Shown piece after piece: positions 51,129 through 61,162 of a DNA stretch of 64,000 nt. The translations under genes and the position numbers were made by a program. Each line of letters opens with the position of its first letter. The first letter of the stretch is position 1. The stretch comes from an uncultured Verrucomicrobiota bacterium (lineage in GTDB: Bacteria > Verrucomicrobiota > Kiritimatiellia > CAIVKH01), in NCBI GenBank assembly GCA_937873455.1, contig CALMYG010000043.1:186001-250000 (forward strand), read 5' to 3'. Under the pieces are notes generated by a model that was not told the origin of the DNA, ran no database searches, and was given only the letters and a program-made list of their open reading frames with translations.

Positions 51129-51929
51129 ATGACTACCGCATACAGCCGAAAATGGCAGCTAACCGTTCTGGCGGCGCTACTCTCAGCCCCCGCAATACTT
51201 ACCGCCGCGCCCGAACCCAACATAGCGCTCCAGGTGATCGTTCAGGATTTTACCTGGCGGGAAGACGTTGGGCAACCGTTGCGCTTGAAAGAGTCAGGTT
51301 GGTTGTACGGGATCGGGGTGAATGGCCGCCTCCGCCAGCCTGAACGCTGGCAACTCCATTACCGTGCTCAATTCTATGGCGGGGAAGTTGATTACGACGG
51401 TTTTCTACAATACCTGGATGGCCGGGTGGAACCTTACCAAGCCGAGACCCGCTATCTGGGCGCGGTCGGCGACCTTGATGCATCGTTTCTTCTCAACGAG
51501 GGCGATGCGATTCCCGTACGGCCGTTCATCGGCATAGGGACGCGCTACTGGTTGCGGGAACTCGATAAACGCGAAGGGTTCGGATACGACGAGTACTGGC
51601 TGACCATTTACGGGCGGCTCGGGTTAAACATCGAAGTCCCTGAATCGTCGGCGCGTACCTGGTTTTTGAGCATGGCGCTTGTCGTTCCGGTTTACAACTA
51701 CGAGTGGGCGGTAGATGTCCCCCTCCTCCCGGACGATAACATCGAATTAAAACCCAAACGCAAGCTGGGACAGCATCTGGAAGCCGGCGTGCGCGGGCAA
51801 CGGTTTCAAGCCGCCCTCTTCTATGAAGCCCTCAATTTCGGACAGTCGGACCTCGATCGGTCCGGCATGTTTTTCCAACCCGCATCGGAAAAACGCCTGG
51901 CCGGCTTGAGGGTCGGCATGGCTTTTTAA
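51129..51929 (+). CDS. Outer-membrane beta-barrel-like protein, unknown function
   Basis: 266 residues from the ATG at 51129, preceded by AAGG. A signal peptide (about 1-24, AILTAAPEP) is followed by alternating strand patterns and a C-terminal ending RLAGLRVGMAF with a terminal Phe, as in outer-membrane barrels. It is too short for a large porin; an 8- to 10-stranded barrel fits. I recognise no family. A run of ten Cs (51950-51959) follows the stop. Confidence 0.7.
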   Translation: MTTAYSRKWQLTVLAALLSAPAILTAAPEPNIALQVIVQDFTWREDVGQPLRLKESGWLYGIGVNGRLRQPERWQLHYRAQFYGGEVDYDGFLQYLDGRVEPYQAETRYLGAVGDLDASFLLNEGDAIPVRPFIGIGTRYWLRELDKREGFGYDEYWLTIYGRLGLNIEVPESSARTWFLSMALVVPVYNYEWAVDVPLLPDDNIELKPKRKLGQHLEAGVRGQRFQAALFYEALNFGQSDLDRSGMFFQPASEKRLAGLRVGMAF

Positions 51930-51985
51930 ACGCCACCGCAACGCACGCGCCCCCCCCCCGGAAACCACAAACGTTTTTTATTATT

Positions 51986-52017
51986 ACGTATTGACATATT
52001 ATGACATCATGATACGT
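51986..52017 (+). promoter_or_regulatory. Promoter/operator region of the arsR-RND operon
   Basis: An outer dyad ACGTAT (51986-51991) / ATACGT (52012-52017) encloses TGACAT repeated at 51992 and 52002, and ATGA-CA-TCAT (52001-52010) is a perfect small palindrome. TATTAT at 51997-52002 could be the -10 box; TTGACA at 51991-51996 is a -35 for an alternative. The site ends 7 bases before the ArsR start codon, which suits autorepression by ArsR. Confidence 0.5.
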
Positions 52018-52024
52018 TGACTGT

Positions 52025-52354
52025 ATGACTACCACCCATTCACCGACATCGAGCCGCGGCCGGTTGCCCATTGCCCTGCTGGAACGCATGGCCATGATGC
52101 TCCGGGTTCTGGCGCATCCGCACCGCTTGAAAATCATCGAAATGCTCGAATCCGATGCCGAAGCAACGGTATCGCGTATTCACGCCGGACTGGGTCTTCC
52201 CCAGGCCGCGACCTCGCAACACTTGAACCACATGAAAAAGGTGGGCTTACTGGCCTCAGAGCGACGCGGCAAGGAGGTCTGGTATCGAATCGCCGATGCC
52301 CGCGCCTTGACCATCCTGGGATGCATTCGAAAAAAACACGGAGTCGGATCATGA
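52025..52354 (+). CDS. ArsR-family transcriptional regulator
   Basis: 109 residues. A winged helix-turn-helix: MLRVLAHPHRLKIIEML, then recognition-helix region LPQAATSQHLNHMKKVGLLASERRGKEVWYRIAD. The metal site ELCVCDL of classic ArsR/SmtB repressors is absent (DAEATVSRIHAGLG); there is a single Cys near the C-terminus (LGCIRK). It may sense something other than arsenic or zinc. Its stop overlaps the TolC-like gene start (ATGA), so it is the first gene of an efflux operon. Confidence 0.9.
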   Translation: MTTTHSPTSSRGRLPIALLERMAMMLRVLAHPHRLKIIEMLESDAEATVSRIHAGLGLPQAATSQHLNHMKKVGLLASERRGKEVWYRIADARALTILGCIRKKHGVGS

Positions 52355-53670
52355 ACCGTTTGATCAACCGGATCGCACTTGTAGCCATCGTAGCGGCGCC
52401 TGTATGGGGCGATACAACGCCAGGGCTCACCCTCGAGACCTGCTTGCAGGCAGCTCGAGCGACTCATCCCGCCGCGGAAGCAGCCGAGCATCGAATTCGC
52501 GCCGCCGCGGCCGCCATTGATGAAGTCCGTGCGGGATTCCTCCCGACGGTGTCCCTGTCCGGCATGTACACCCGGACGGATAACCCGCCCCAGGCCTTTT
52601 TCATGCAACTGAATCAGCGACGCGCTTCGTTCGATCAGGATTTCAATCAACCGGACGACACCGAGAACCTCCGGCTTTCCGCTTTGGCGCGTATCACCCT
52701 GCTGGATGGAGGCCAGCGAACCGTATCCATGAGGATGGCCGGTTTACAGGCCTTATCCGCGTCGGAGCGCGCCGAGGCGGTTTACCAGGAATTAACCTTT
52801 CATGTTACCCGGGCCTTTTATCTTCTCCAACAGGCTCGCGAAAACCTTCGCGTGCAGGAGGCGCATGTCGAACGCATCCGGGAAAACCTGCGCGTAGCCC
52901 GGGCACGTCACGATGCGGGCGCCGCCCTGAAAACCGACGTTTTGCATCTGGAGGTTCAGGAAGCGGAAGCCGCCGAGCAATTGATTCGGGCGGGCAATCA
53001 GGCTCGCCTCGCGATTTCGGCACTCAATACCGCCATCGGGAGTACCCTGGTTGATAACGCCACTCCTCTGGCCCTGGATCCCCAATCCCCGCTTCCCGAC
53101 TTGCCCGGCCTGAATTCCTCCGACCTGGAAAGGCGTCCGGAGTGGGCGGCCTGGAACCACGAAACGGAAGCCGGGGCCTTGGACGTTGAACGGATTCGCC
53201 GCGATCGCTGGCCCCGCCTCTCCGCATTCGGGTCGGTCGATTGGGATAGCGAGGTATCCAGTGACTTCGAACAAAGTTACCTGGCCGGCGCGGTGGTCGA
53301 GTGGGATGCATTCACCGGGTACCGTCGCCGTTCCGAACAGGCCCGGGCCGAAGCCCGCCGCCTGGAACTGGAGGCCGGGCGCCGGCAATTGGAACAACAA
53401 CTTGCCCTGGAATTGGAGCAGGCCTACTTCAACGCGCACGAAGCGCGCGAACGCCTGGAAGTCGCCCGCCGCGCAACGGTCAGCGCCGGCGAAGCATACC
53501 GGATCACCCGATCCCGCTACGAAGAAGGCGCGGCGGATATAACCGAATTACTGACCGCCCAAGTCGGTCTCACCGCCGCGGAAACCCGCGGATTAAATGC
53601 GCGCTACGATTATTTGACCGCGCTGGCCAACTACCAACGAGCCCGCGGCGGCGCTACCACTCCCGAATAA
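52351..53670 (+). CDS. TolC-family outer-membrane protein of the RND operon
   Basis: 439 residues from the ATG that overlaps the arsR stop codon. The signal peptide ends near residue 20 (PVWGDT). Helical OEP domains follow (LTFHVTRAFYLLQQARENLRV, LALELEQAYFNAHEARERLEVARR). It should be the outer-membrane channel of the pump encoded downstream. A start at 52321 would sit inside arsR. Confidence 0.92.
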   Translation: MNRLINRIALVAIVAAPVWGDTTPGLTLETCLQAARATHPAAEAAEHRIRAAAAAIDEVRAGFLPTVSLSGMYTRTDNPPQAFFMQLNQRRASFDQDFNQPDDTENLRLSALARITLLDGGQRTVSMRMAGLQALSASERAEAVYQELTFHVTRAFYLLQQARENLRVQEAHVERIRENLRVARARHDAGAALKTDVLHLEVQEAEAAEQLIRAGNQARLAISALNTAIGSTLVDNATPLALDPQSPLPDLPGLNSSDLERRPEWAAWNHETEAGALDVERIRRDRWPRLSAFGSVDWDSEVSSDFEQSYLAGAVVEWDAFTGYRRRSEQARAEARRLELEAGRRQLEQQLALELEQAYFNAHEARERLEVARRATVSAGEAYRITRSRYEEGAADITELLTAQVGLTAAETRGLNARYDYLTALANYQRARGGATTPE

Positions 53671-53697
53671 CCACGCTGTAACCCCAAGGATACCATC

Positions 53698-54753
53698 ATG
53701 ACTATGGCAACACGTATAACCGCTCTCCTGCGCCTCTGGAAAATCCTGCTCGGTGTTCTCGGCATCGCCGTGCTGATCGTATGGTCCTCCGGCGCTTTGC
53801 GTGAAAAAACGCCTCCCGGCGTGGTTCCCCATCTGGCGGGCTTCCCGCTTCCGGATGGCACGACCACCGCGACGATCCGCCGCGAAACCATTCCCAGCCG
53901 GATCAGCGTGGCCGGAACCGTCACCTCGGAAGAAAAGATCCAGGTCAGCACCCGGGTCGGCGGCGTGGTTGATTCCGTTGTGATTTCCGCCGGGGATTCC
54001 GTAGCCCGAGACCAAGCCCTCCTGACCATTGATGACCGCGAGATTCGCGAGCAACTAACCGCCGCCGAGGCGCAACTGAACCGGGCGGAAACCGAATTTA
54101 ACCGAACCCGCCAATTGTTTGCGGCCCAGGCCGCTACCCAGCAGCAATTGACCGATGCGGAATCGTCGTTTCATACCGCCCAGGCCCGGGTCGATCAATT
54201 GCGCGTGGCCCGGTCCCACTACCGCATTCAGGCGCCGATTGACGGCGTGGTGACCGACCGACGGATTGAGCCGGGGGATCTTGCGCAGCCCGGACAATTG
54301 TTGCTGGCCGTTTACAACCCGTCGGCCATGCGCCTCGAAGTCCCCGTTCCGGTACGGTTGATCGAACGTCTTTCCATTGGAACGGAATTGCCGGTGACCT
54401 TGGACCGTCTGGAGATGCCGCTGGCCGGGGTGGTCACGGAAATCGTTCGTGAAGTTGACACCGCCAGCCGCACACAGTTGGTACGGGTGCGCCTGATTGA
54501 TCCGCCCACCGACCTGCCGCCGGGAACCTTCGGTCGGTTGATCATCGATGCGGAAGCCCATGAAGGATTTCTGGCTCCGGAAAGCGCCGTATTCCGCGTA
54601 GGACAATTGGAGATGGTTCAGGTGGTCACACCGGATCAACGGGTTATCCGGCGCCTGGTGAGAACCGGCCCGCGGGAGAACGGCCAGGTGGAGTTGTTGT
54701 CGGGCGTCGATGACGGCGACCGGATCGTGGTGAAACCGCTGCTGGATATCTGA
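53698..54753 (+). CDS. RND efflux periplasmic adaptor
   Basis: 351 residues. A signal anchor (about 12-30) is followed by the adaptor halves: EKIQVSTRVGGVVDSVVISAGDSVARDQ (lipoyl), a short helical hairpin (LTAAEAQLNRAETEFNRTRQLF), RIQAPIDGVVTDRR and a beta-barrel domain. It fits HlyD/MdtA-type proteins that join an RND pump to TolC. The following pump gene shares a base with its stop. Confidence 0.93.
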   Translation: MTMATRITALLRLWKILLGVLGIAVLIVWSSGALREKTPPGVVPHLAGFPLPDGTTTATIRRETIPSRISVAGTVTSEEKIQVSTRVGGVVDSVVISAGDSVARDQALLTIDDREIREQLTAAEAQLNRAETEFNRTRQLFAAQAATQQQLTDAESSFHTAQARVDQLRVARSHYRIQAPIDGVVTDRRIEPGDLAQPGQLLLAVYNPSAMRLEVPVPVRLIERLSIGTELPVTLDRLEMPLAGVVTEIVREVDTASRTQLVRVRLIDPPTDLPPGTFGRLIIDAEAHEGFLAPESAVFRVGQLEMVQVVTPDQRVIRRLVRTGPRENGQVELLSGVDDGDRIVVKPLLDI

Positions 54754-57700
54754 TGATGGAAACGAAACCCTCCTTGTTATCCGGCGTGGTCAAGAGTTTC
54801 CTCGAAGGAAACTTGGCCATCCTTTTAATAATCGTCAGCCTGGTGGCGGGAACGGCCGCCCTGATGCTGACACCACGCGAAGAGGAACCGCAAATCGTGG
54901 TTCCCGTCGCGGATGTATTCGTCTCCTATCCCGGCGGCAGCGTAGAGGAAGTGGAGCGCCTGGTCGCTTCACGCCTGGAAAAACTGCTCTATCAGATTGA
55001 CGGTGTGGAATATGTCTATTCCATGTCGCGGCCGGAAATGGCCGTGGTGACCGTACGGTTTTTCGTCGGCCAGGATCGGGAAGACAGCCTGATCAAACTG
55101 TACAACAAGTTGTTTTCGAACATCGACCGGGTCACCCCGGGAATCGCCGGCTGGGTGGTTAAACCCGTGGAGATCGACGATGTGCCCGTCATTACCGCCG
55201 CCCTGTACAGCTCACGTTACACATCCCACGAATTGTACCGGGTGGCCGAAGAAGTCATACACGACCTCCAGCGCATTCCCGACACGGCCCGCATCACCCT
55301 GCACGGCGGGGAGCGGCGCGCGGTTCAGGTCTACCTGGATGGCGACCGCTTGGCCGCCTACGGCTTATCCGCACTGGAAGTGCGGCAAGCGCTTCTGCTC
55401 GGCAACGCCCAACGCCAAAGCGGCGCCTTCGAGCGCGGCAATGAAACCATCACGGTGGAAGCCGGCCCCTTTTTCACCGATGCGAAGGAAATCCGCCACA
55501 TACTGGTCGGCGTACACGCCGATCGCCCTGTATTCCTGACCGACGTCGCCGAGGTCATCGATGGTCCGGAAGAACTCTCCGCGTATACCCGCATCGGCTT
55601 CGGCCCGGGACTGGACAGTTCGGAGGCTAACCGCGATGGCTATCCGGTGGTAACCCTCGCCGTCGCCAAGAAAACCGGACGCAATGCGGTTTCCGTAGCC
55701 CGCGCGGTTGAACAACGCCTGGAAGCCTTGAAGGGCCAGGTGATTCCGGATGACATATCCGTGCGGATCACCCGGAACTACGGTGAAACCGCCAACGAAA
55801 AAGTCAACAACCTGGTGCTCAGCCTGGGTCTGGCGGTGCTGACGGTCATTGGCTTGCTCGCGCTGACCATGAGTTGGCGCGAAGGGGTGATTGTCGCCAT
55901 CGCGGTTCCCATCACCTATGCGCTGACCCTGCTGTTTAATTACGGCATGGGGTATACCATCAACCGCGTCACCTTGTTCGCGCTGATCCTGACCCTGGGC
56001 TTATTGGTGGACGACCCGATCGTCGCCGTTGAAAACATCTACCGGCATTTGCGGATGAAGTTGCGCCCACGCAACGAGACCATCATGATCGCCATGAACG
56101 AGGTCATGCCGCCGATTGTATTATCCACGCTGGCGGTGATGGTGTCGTTTTTCCCGATGTTCTTCATTACCGGCATGATGGGCCCCTACATGGCGCCCAT
56201 GGCCCTGAATGTTCCGGTCGCGGTGGTATTTTCCACCGTGGTCGCTTTGACCATTACCCCCACCCTATCGCGTTGGTTGCTCAAGGTGGATGTCGGCGGA
56301 AATTCGGACCCGGCGCCGGACATCCGCCAAACCGCGATTTACCGGCGTTACCAGCGGCTGATCGGTCCCTTCATCGCCTCGCGCACCAAATCACGCGGAT
56401 TACTCGCCGTGGTCGGGTTGCTGTTCGCCGGATCAGTCGCCCTGGCCCTGACCGGCTTGGTGCCGCTAAAAATGCTGCCCTTCGACAACAAAAATGAATT
56501 TCTCGTGGTGATCGACCTTCCCGAGTCGACCACCTTGGAACATACCGATTCCGTGGCGCGGCACGTGGAAGCCTACCTGCGCACCGTACCCGAGGTGGTG
56601 GATTTCACCACCACGGTAGGCGTACCCTCCCCGATGGATTTCAACGGCATGGTCCGGCAATATTACTTGCGCGAGGGCCCGCATGTCGCCGATATCCGGA
56701 TCAACCTGCTGCATCACACCCGCCGGACGATGGACAGCCATGCCCTCACCCTGCGTATCCGTAGCGACATCGCCGCGATTGCCGCCGAAACCGGGGCAAG
56801 CATCAAGCTCGTGGAAACCCCGCCCGGTCCTCCGGTCATGGCCACCGTGGTTGCCGAAGTGTACGGCGCGCCGCATCACACCTATGAGGATCTGATCGCC
56901 GCCGCCCGGGTCATCCGTGACCGGATGGGCATCGAGGAGGGCATGGTTGACATCGACGACTCCGTCGAGGCGGATCGACGAAAATATTTCTTCCGGGTGG
57001 ACCGGGAAAAAGCCGGTTTAAATGGCATTTCCACGGAAGACATTGTGCAAACGCTGAACCTGGCTCTGGACGGCGCTTCCGCCGGAACCATTCATTCCCC
57101 CGACGATCAAAATGAAATTCCCCTCATCATGCGCTGGCCGCGGCACGCGCGTTCCGATACCGCACGCCTGGCCAGCCTGCCGGTAAAAGGTCGTTCAGGC
57201 GCCATGGTGCAACTCGGCGAACTGGGCGTGTTTGAATCCACGCAGGTCGAGCCGGCCATTTTGCATAAAAACCTGGAGCGGGTGGTCTACGTTCAGGCGG
57301 AAATGGCCGGTCGCGGACCCGCCTACGCCGTTCTGGCCTTGCAGCGGCATTTTAATGAAAACCCGCTGCCCCCGGATATCCGGGTAAGTTGGACCGGGGA
57401 AGGCGAATGGAAGATCACCGTGGACGTGTTTCGCGATTTGGGAATCGCCTTTGCCGCGGCCCTGCTCGGCATTTACGTATTGCTGGTCTACCAAACCGGT
57501 TCATACGCCATACCGGGGGTCATTATGCTATCCATTCCCCTTACCATGATCGGCATCATGCCCGGCTTCTGGTTGCTGAACCTCCTGGTAAATCGGCCGG
57601 TCGGCGGGTTTGAGAACCCGGTGTTTTTTACCGCCACCGCGATGATCGGCATGATCGCCCTCGCCGGGATTGTCGTGCGAAATGCCCTGGTGCTGATCGA

Positions 57701-57947
57701 ATTCATCCGAACCGCAGTGGCCCGCGGCGAGCGACTGGACGATGCTATTATCGAATCCGGCGCGGTGCGCATGCGGCCGATCCTGCTCACCGCCGGCACG
57801 ACATTGCTTGGCGCGTGGCCGATCACGCTGGATCCCATCTTCAGCGGCTTGGCCTGGGCGCTGATCTTCGGTTTATTTGTGTCGACGGGTTTCACCTTGC
57901 TGGTTGTCCCGGTGGTGTACCGCATGCTTTACGGAGAAAAGCCATGA
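54753..57947 (+). CDS. RND-family efflux transporter permease
   Basis: 1064 residues. Twelve membrane helices, two large periplasmic loops and the family hallmark in TM4, LGLLVDDPIVAVENIYRHL, with paired Asp residues for proton relay; later PVTIVYALTLLF-like and AGIVVRNALVLIEF repeats mark the second half. It is an HAE-1-like or heavy-metal/hydrophobe pump; the substrate is not clear. Its stop overlaps the small PII-like remnant (ATGA). Confidence 0.95.
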   Translation: MMETKPSLLSGVVKSFLEGNLAILLIIVSLVAGTAALMLTPREEEPQIVVPVADVFVSYPGGSVEEVERLVASRLEKLLYQIDGVEYVYSMSRPEMAVVTVRFFVGQDREDSLIKLYNKLFSNIDRVTPGIAGWVVKPVEIDDVPVITAALYSSRYTSHELYRVAEEVIHDLQRIPDTARITLHGGERRAVQVYLDGDRLAAYGLSALEVRQALLLGNAQRQSGAFERGNETITVEAGPFFTDAKEIRHILVGVHADRPVFLTDVAEVIDGPEELSAYTRIGFGPGLDSSEANRDGYPVVTLAVAKKTGRNAVSVARAVEQRLEALKGQVIPDDISVRITRNYGETANEKVNNLVLSLGLAVLTVIGLLALTMSWREGVIVAIAVPITYALTLLFNYGMGYTINRVTLFALILTLGLLVDDPIVAVENIYRHLRMKLRPRNETIMIAMNEVMPPIVLSTLAVMVSFFPMFFITGMMGPYMAPMALNVPVAVVFSTVVALTITPTLSRWLLKVDVGGNSDPAPDIRQTAIYRRYQRLIGPFIASRTKSRGLLAVVGLLFAGSVALALTGLVPLKMLPFDNKNEFLVVIDLPESTTLEHTDSVARHVEAYLRTVPEVVDFTTTVGVPSPMDFNGMVRQYYLREGPHVADIRINLLHHTRRTMDSHALTLRIRSDIAAIAAETGASIKLVETPPGPPVMATVVAEVYGAPHHTYEDLIAAARVIRDRMGIEEGMVDIDDSVEADRRKYFFRVDREKAGLNGISTEDIVQTLNLALDGASAGTIHSPDDQNEIPLIMRWPRHARSDTARLASLPVKGRSGAMVQLGELGVFESTQVEPAILHKNLERVVYVQAEMAGRGPAYAVLALQRHFNENPLPPDIRVSWTGEGEWKITVDVFRDLGIAFAAALLGIYVLLVYQTGSYAIPGVIMLSIPLTMIGIMPGFWLLNLLVNRPVGGFENPVFFTATAMIGMIALAGIVVRNALVLIEFIRTAVARGERLDDAIIESGAVRMRPILLTAGTTLLGAWPITLDPIFSGLAWALIFGLFVSTGFTLLVVPVVYRMLYGEKP

Positions 57948-58030
57948 AAATGATCATGATCATCTGTCCTGAGGCGCGCCGGGAGGAAATTCGCGCCCTG
58001 GTCGGGTATACCACGCTACGAAAGGAGTAA
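57944..58030 (+). pseudogene. Truncated PII-like protein remnant
   Basis: A 28-residue frame starting MKMIMIICPEARREEIRALV, which resembles the N-terminus of PII-like proteins I recall being encoded after RND pumps (normally about 100 residues). Here the text runs straight into GYTTLRKE and stops. The remaining beta-alpha-beta and T-loop are missing. The start codon overlaps the pump stop codon, so translation may still occur. An internal deletion is the simplest explanation. Confidence 0.5.
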
Positions 58031-58032
58031 TC

Positions 58033-58203
58033 ATGTCCACCACCCTACGTATTCTCATCGGGGCCTTTGCCGGTGCGCTGGTCGGTTACCTGATGTATCG
58101 TTACATCGGATGCCGAACCGGCGCCTGTCCATTAACCGCCAATCCTTACACCTCCATCCTGATCTATGCCCTATTCGGGGCGCTGATTTTGGGAGGCAAA
58201 TAA
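58033..58203 (+). CDS. Small membrane protein, DUF6132-like
   Basis: 56 residues. Two hydrophobic helices (about 5-24, LRILIGAFAGALVGYLMYRY, and about 40-54, ILIYALFGALILGG) are joined by a short loop with CRTGACPLT. The Cys pair and size match the DUF6132 family. AAAGGAG lies 6 bases before the ATG. The gene is in the RND operon; its role is unknown. Confidence 0.7.
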   Translation: MSTTLRILIGAFAGALVGYLMYRYIGCRTGACPLTANPYTSILIYALFGALILGGK

Positions 58204-58240
58204 GTCCGTTCGCCACATAAATCAATAAAAGGAAAGTAAC

Positions 58241-58450
58241 ATGAACACAGAAAACGCCATTCGCATTCTCGCCGGCACGTTGGTGCTGGCCAGCATCACC
58301 TTGGCCTACACCACCGGAAAAGCGGCATGGTTGTTGCTTGCCGCGTTTGTCGGCGTCAACCTGATTCAATCCGCGCTCACCGGTTTTTGCCCGGCGGAGA
58401 TGATCTTTAAGCGGTGCGGGTTAAAATCAGCCGCTTCGGTCACAAAATAA
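58241..58450 (+). CDS. DUF2892 (YgaP-like transmembrane) protein
   Basis: 69 residues with two hydrophobic stretches (IRILAGTLVLASITLAY, AAWLLLAAFVGVNLIQSALTGFCP) and the family's GFCPAEMIFKRCG end, whose Cys is conserved. DUF2892 is the membrane part of YgaP-type rhodanese proteins; alone it has no known activity. AGGAAAG lies upstream of the ATG. It closes the RND operon. Confidence 0.85.
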   Translation: MNTENAIRILAGTLVLASITLAYTTGKAAWLLLAAFVGVNLIQSALTGFCPAEMIFKRCGLKSAASVTK

Positions 58451-58594
58451 TACATTATCGTATCACATTGCTTGTCATCATACACTTATGACTGCTTTTG
58501 ATCGGATGTGAACAATTTGCGAACAGGAAGATAATTCACCATTTCCAATTGGCTTGCAAGGCTTTAGGACACATCGACCCCGTCAACGATCGCA

Positions 58595-58611
58595 TTGGCA
58601 CGGTAGTTGCT
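58595..58611 (+). promoter_or_regulatory. Sigma-54 (-24/-12) promoter
   Basis: TTGGCACGGTAGTTGCT matches the RpoN consensus (TGGCACG-N4-TTGC): GG at 58597-58598 and GC at 58609-58610, separated by exactly 10 bases. It lies 39 bases upstream of the winged-helix gene. An inverted repeat GTTGCTT/AAGCAAC (58606-58612 and 58620-58626) overlaps the start region. Sigma-54 promoters need an AAA+ activator, which is not in this window. Confidence 0.8.
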
Positions 58612-58649
58612 TTCATAATAAGCAACCAACAAAAAGAAAGATACCGACC

Positions 58650-59312
58650 ATGATCATGACGAAAGAAAAAGCCCGTGAACTTAAGGCGATGACCACCGGA
58701 CGCCTGGCCGGAACCGATCAACTTCCCGGCGAAGGCACCTACGCGCTCACCGTCACCCAGGATGCCGATGAAATTCGCAAAGCGGCCGACCGCCGTGGTG
58801 CGGAATATTTTCTGATGGGCATGATTATTCCTGCCCACAAGGCCTCCGCGGTGTGTCAACTTCTGCAGGACGACCAAGGCATGATGCCCTCCCCGGTGAT
58901 CATGCTGAAGCCGACCGGCAGCAATGGCGTGATGCCGTCACCGTCTCGCTTGATGCCGGAGGCGACGATCCCCGCCATGCGATTAAGCCAGGAACGTAGC
59001 GCCCTGCTGCCCCACGAACAACCGACCATTCGGATCAAGGATCTGGAAATTGTCCCCGGACGTCACGAAGTGAAAGTCAAAGGGAAGCCGGTAAGCTTGA
59101 CCTACAGTGAATTTCGCATCCTCCAGACGCTGGCCGGCAAACCCGGCTGGGTGTTTGACCGGGAGAAAATCATCCATGCCGTGCATGGCGATAACTACAG
59201 TTGCACCGAACGCGCGGTAGACGTTCAGGTGACCGGGCTACGCAAGAAGCTTGGCGTGGCCGGCGATCACATTGAAACGGTCCGAGGCGTCGGTTATCGC
59301 TTTGCGGAATAA
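58650..59312 (+). CDS. OmpR/PhoB-type winged-helix regulator with degenerate receiver
   Basis: 220 residues. The C-terminal DNA-binding domain is clear (about 125-220, VSLTYSEFRILQTLAGKPGWVFDREKII, ERAVDVQVTGLRKKLG, ETVRGVGYRF). The N-terminal 120 residues align loosely with a receiver domain, but the acidic pocket is missing and the phospho-acceptor position is Gly57 (EYFLMGMIIP where LLDLMLP is usual). So it is probably not controlled by phosphorylation. It is transcribed from the sigma-54 promoter. Confidence 0.8.
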   Translation: MIMTKEKARELKAMTTGRLAGTDQLPGEGTYALTVTQDADEIRKAADRRGAEYFLMGMIIPAHKASAVCQLLQDDQGMMPSPVIMLKPTGSNGVMPSPSRLMPEATIPAMRLSQERSALLPHEQPTIRIKDLEIVPGRHEVKVKGKPVSLTYSEFRILQTLAGKPGWVFDREKIIHAVHGDNYSCTERAVDVQVTGLRKKLGVAGDHIETVRGVGYRFAE

Positions 59313-59344
59313 AGCAACCCCTGTGTACCCGCCGGATTTCCGGC

Positions 59345-59386
59345 AAAAAGGCACGCGGCCTTGCGCAAGGCAGCGTGCCTTTTTTT
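59345..59386. terminator. Bidirectional intrinsic terminator
   Basis: AGGCACGC and GCGTGCCT form the outer stem and CCTT/AAGG an inner stem (59349-59380), flanked by AAAAA before and a run of seven Ts after. It sits between the convergent winged-helix gene and the FtsB/DivIC gene and can end transcription from both sides. Confidence 0.9.
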
Positions 59387-59409
59387 CACGCATCAATGAC
59401 CGGCACGAT

Positions 59410-59760
59410 TTACGGGCGAATACGCCCGGCCGCGCCCGTCCGGGTATTGGAGGGCGCTGTTTCATCGACGAATTTGAAAACCGTTTCGCCCGGTTTGGCC
59501 AAACCGAGTTCCTCGCGGGCAATTTTTTCCACAAACCGGGGATCGTTGAGTAACCGTTGCTGCTTCAAACGCAAATGGCGCAATACTTCCTCGTCGCGCC
59601 GGATCTCCTCCTCGAGTTCCAATTGGCGGGCGCTGAGATCATGAGCCTGCTGGAAACGGGGCCAGAACAAACTTCCCGCCCAGATCAAGAAGACGGCGAT
59701 GATCAGTGCCGCCGAAACACGATAAATCAGGACCCAGACGGACATGGCGGTTAGCAGCAA
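59410..59760 (-). CDS. Septum formation initiator (FtsB/DivIC-like)
   Basis: 116 residues. One membrane helix (about 10-31) is followed by a coiled coil (about 37-75, LELEEEIRRDEEVLRHLRLKQQRLL) and the family end RFVEKIAREELGLAKPGETVFKF. FtsB-type proteins link the divisome at midcell with FtsL and FtsQ. An ATG at codon 6 (MSVWVL) is an alternative start. It follows enolase on the same strand, as in many genomes. Confidence 0.9.
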   Translation of the reverse strand: MLLTAMSVWVLIYRVSAALIIAVFLIWAGSLFWPRFQQAHDLSARQLELEEEIRRDEEVLRHLRLKQQRLLNDPRFVEKIAREELGLAKPGETVFKFVDETAPSNTRTGAAGRIRP

Positions 59761-59802
59761 CCGGTCGGGGGCGAATAGCTTCCGCCCCCGACCCGCTTAC
59801 CT

Positions 59803-61104
<1,302 letters not shown>

Positions 61105-61162
61105 TCAATACTAGGCGACTCCGCCATCCGTGGCAAGTGGCATTCCGGCATTCCGTAAGCTG

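Noticed and set aside
51950..51959. Run of ten Cs in the gap before arsR
   Set aside because: It is noncoding and has no partner sequence; it could alter promoter spacing, but nothing in the sequence supports a switch, and such runs are prone to sequencing error.
58545..58560. TTCCAATTGG motif resembling the paired palindrome
   Set aside because: It has no 3-base centre and no partner arm at the 17-base spacing, so it is not a further copy.
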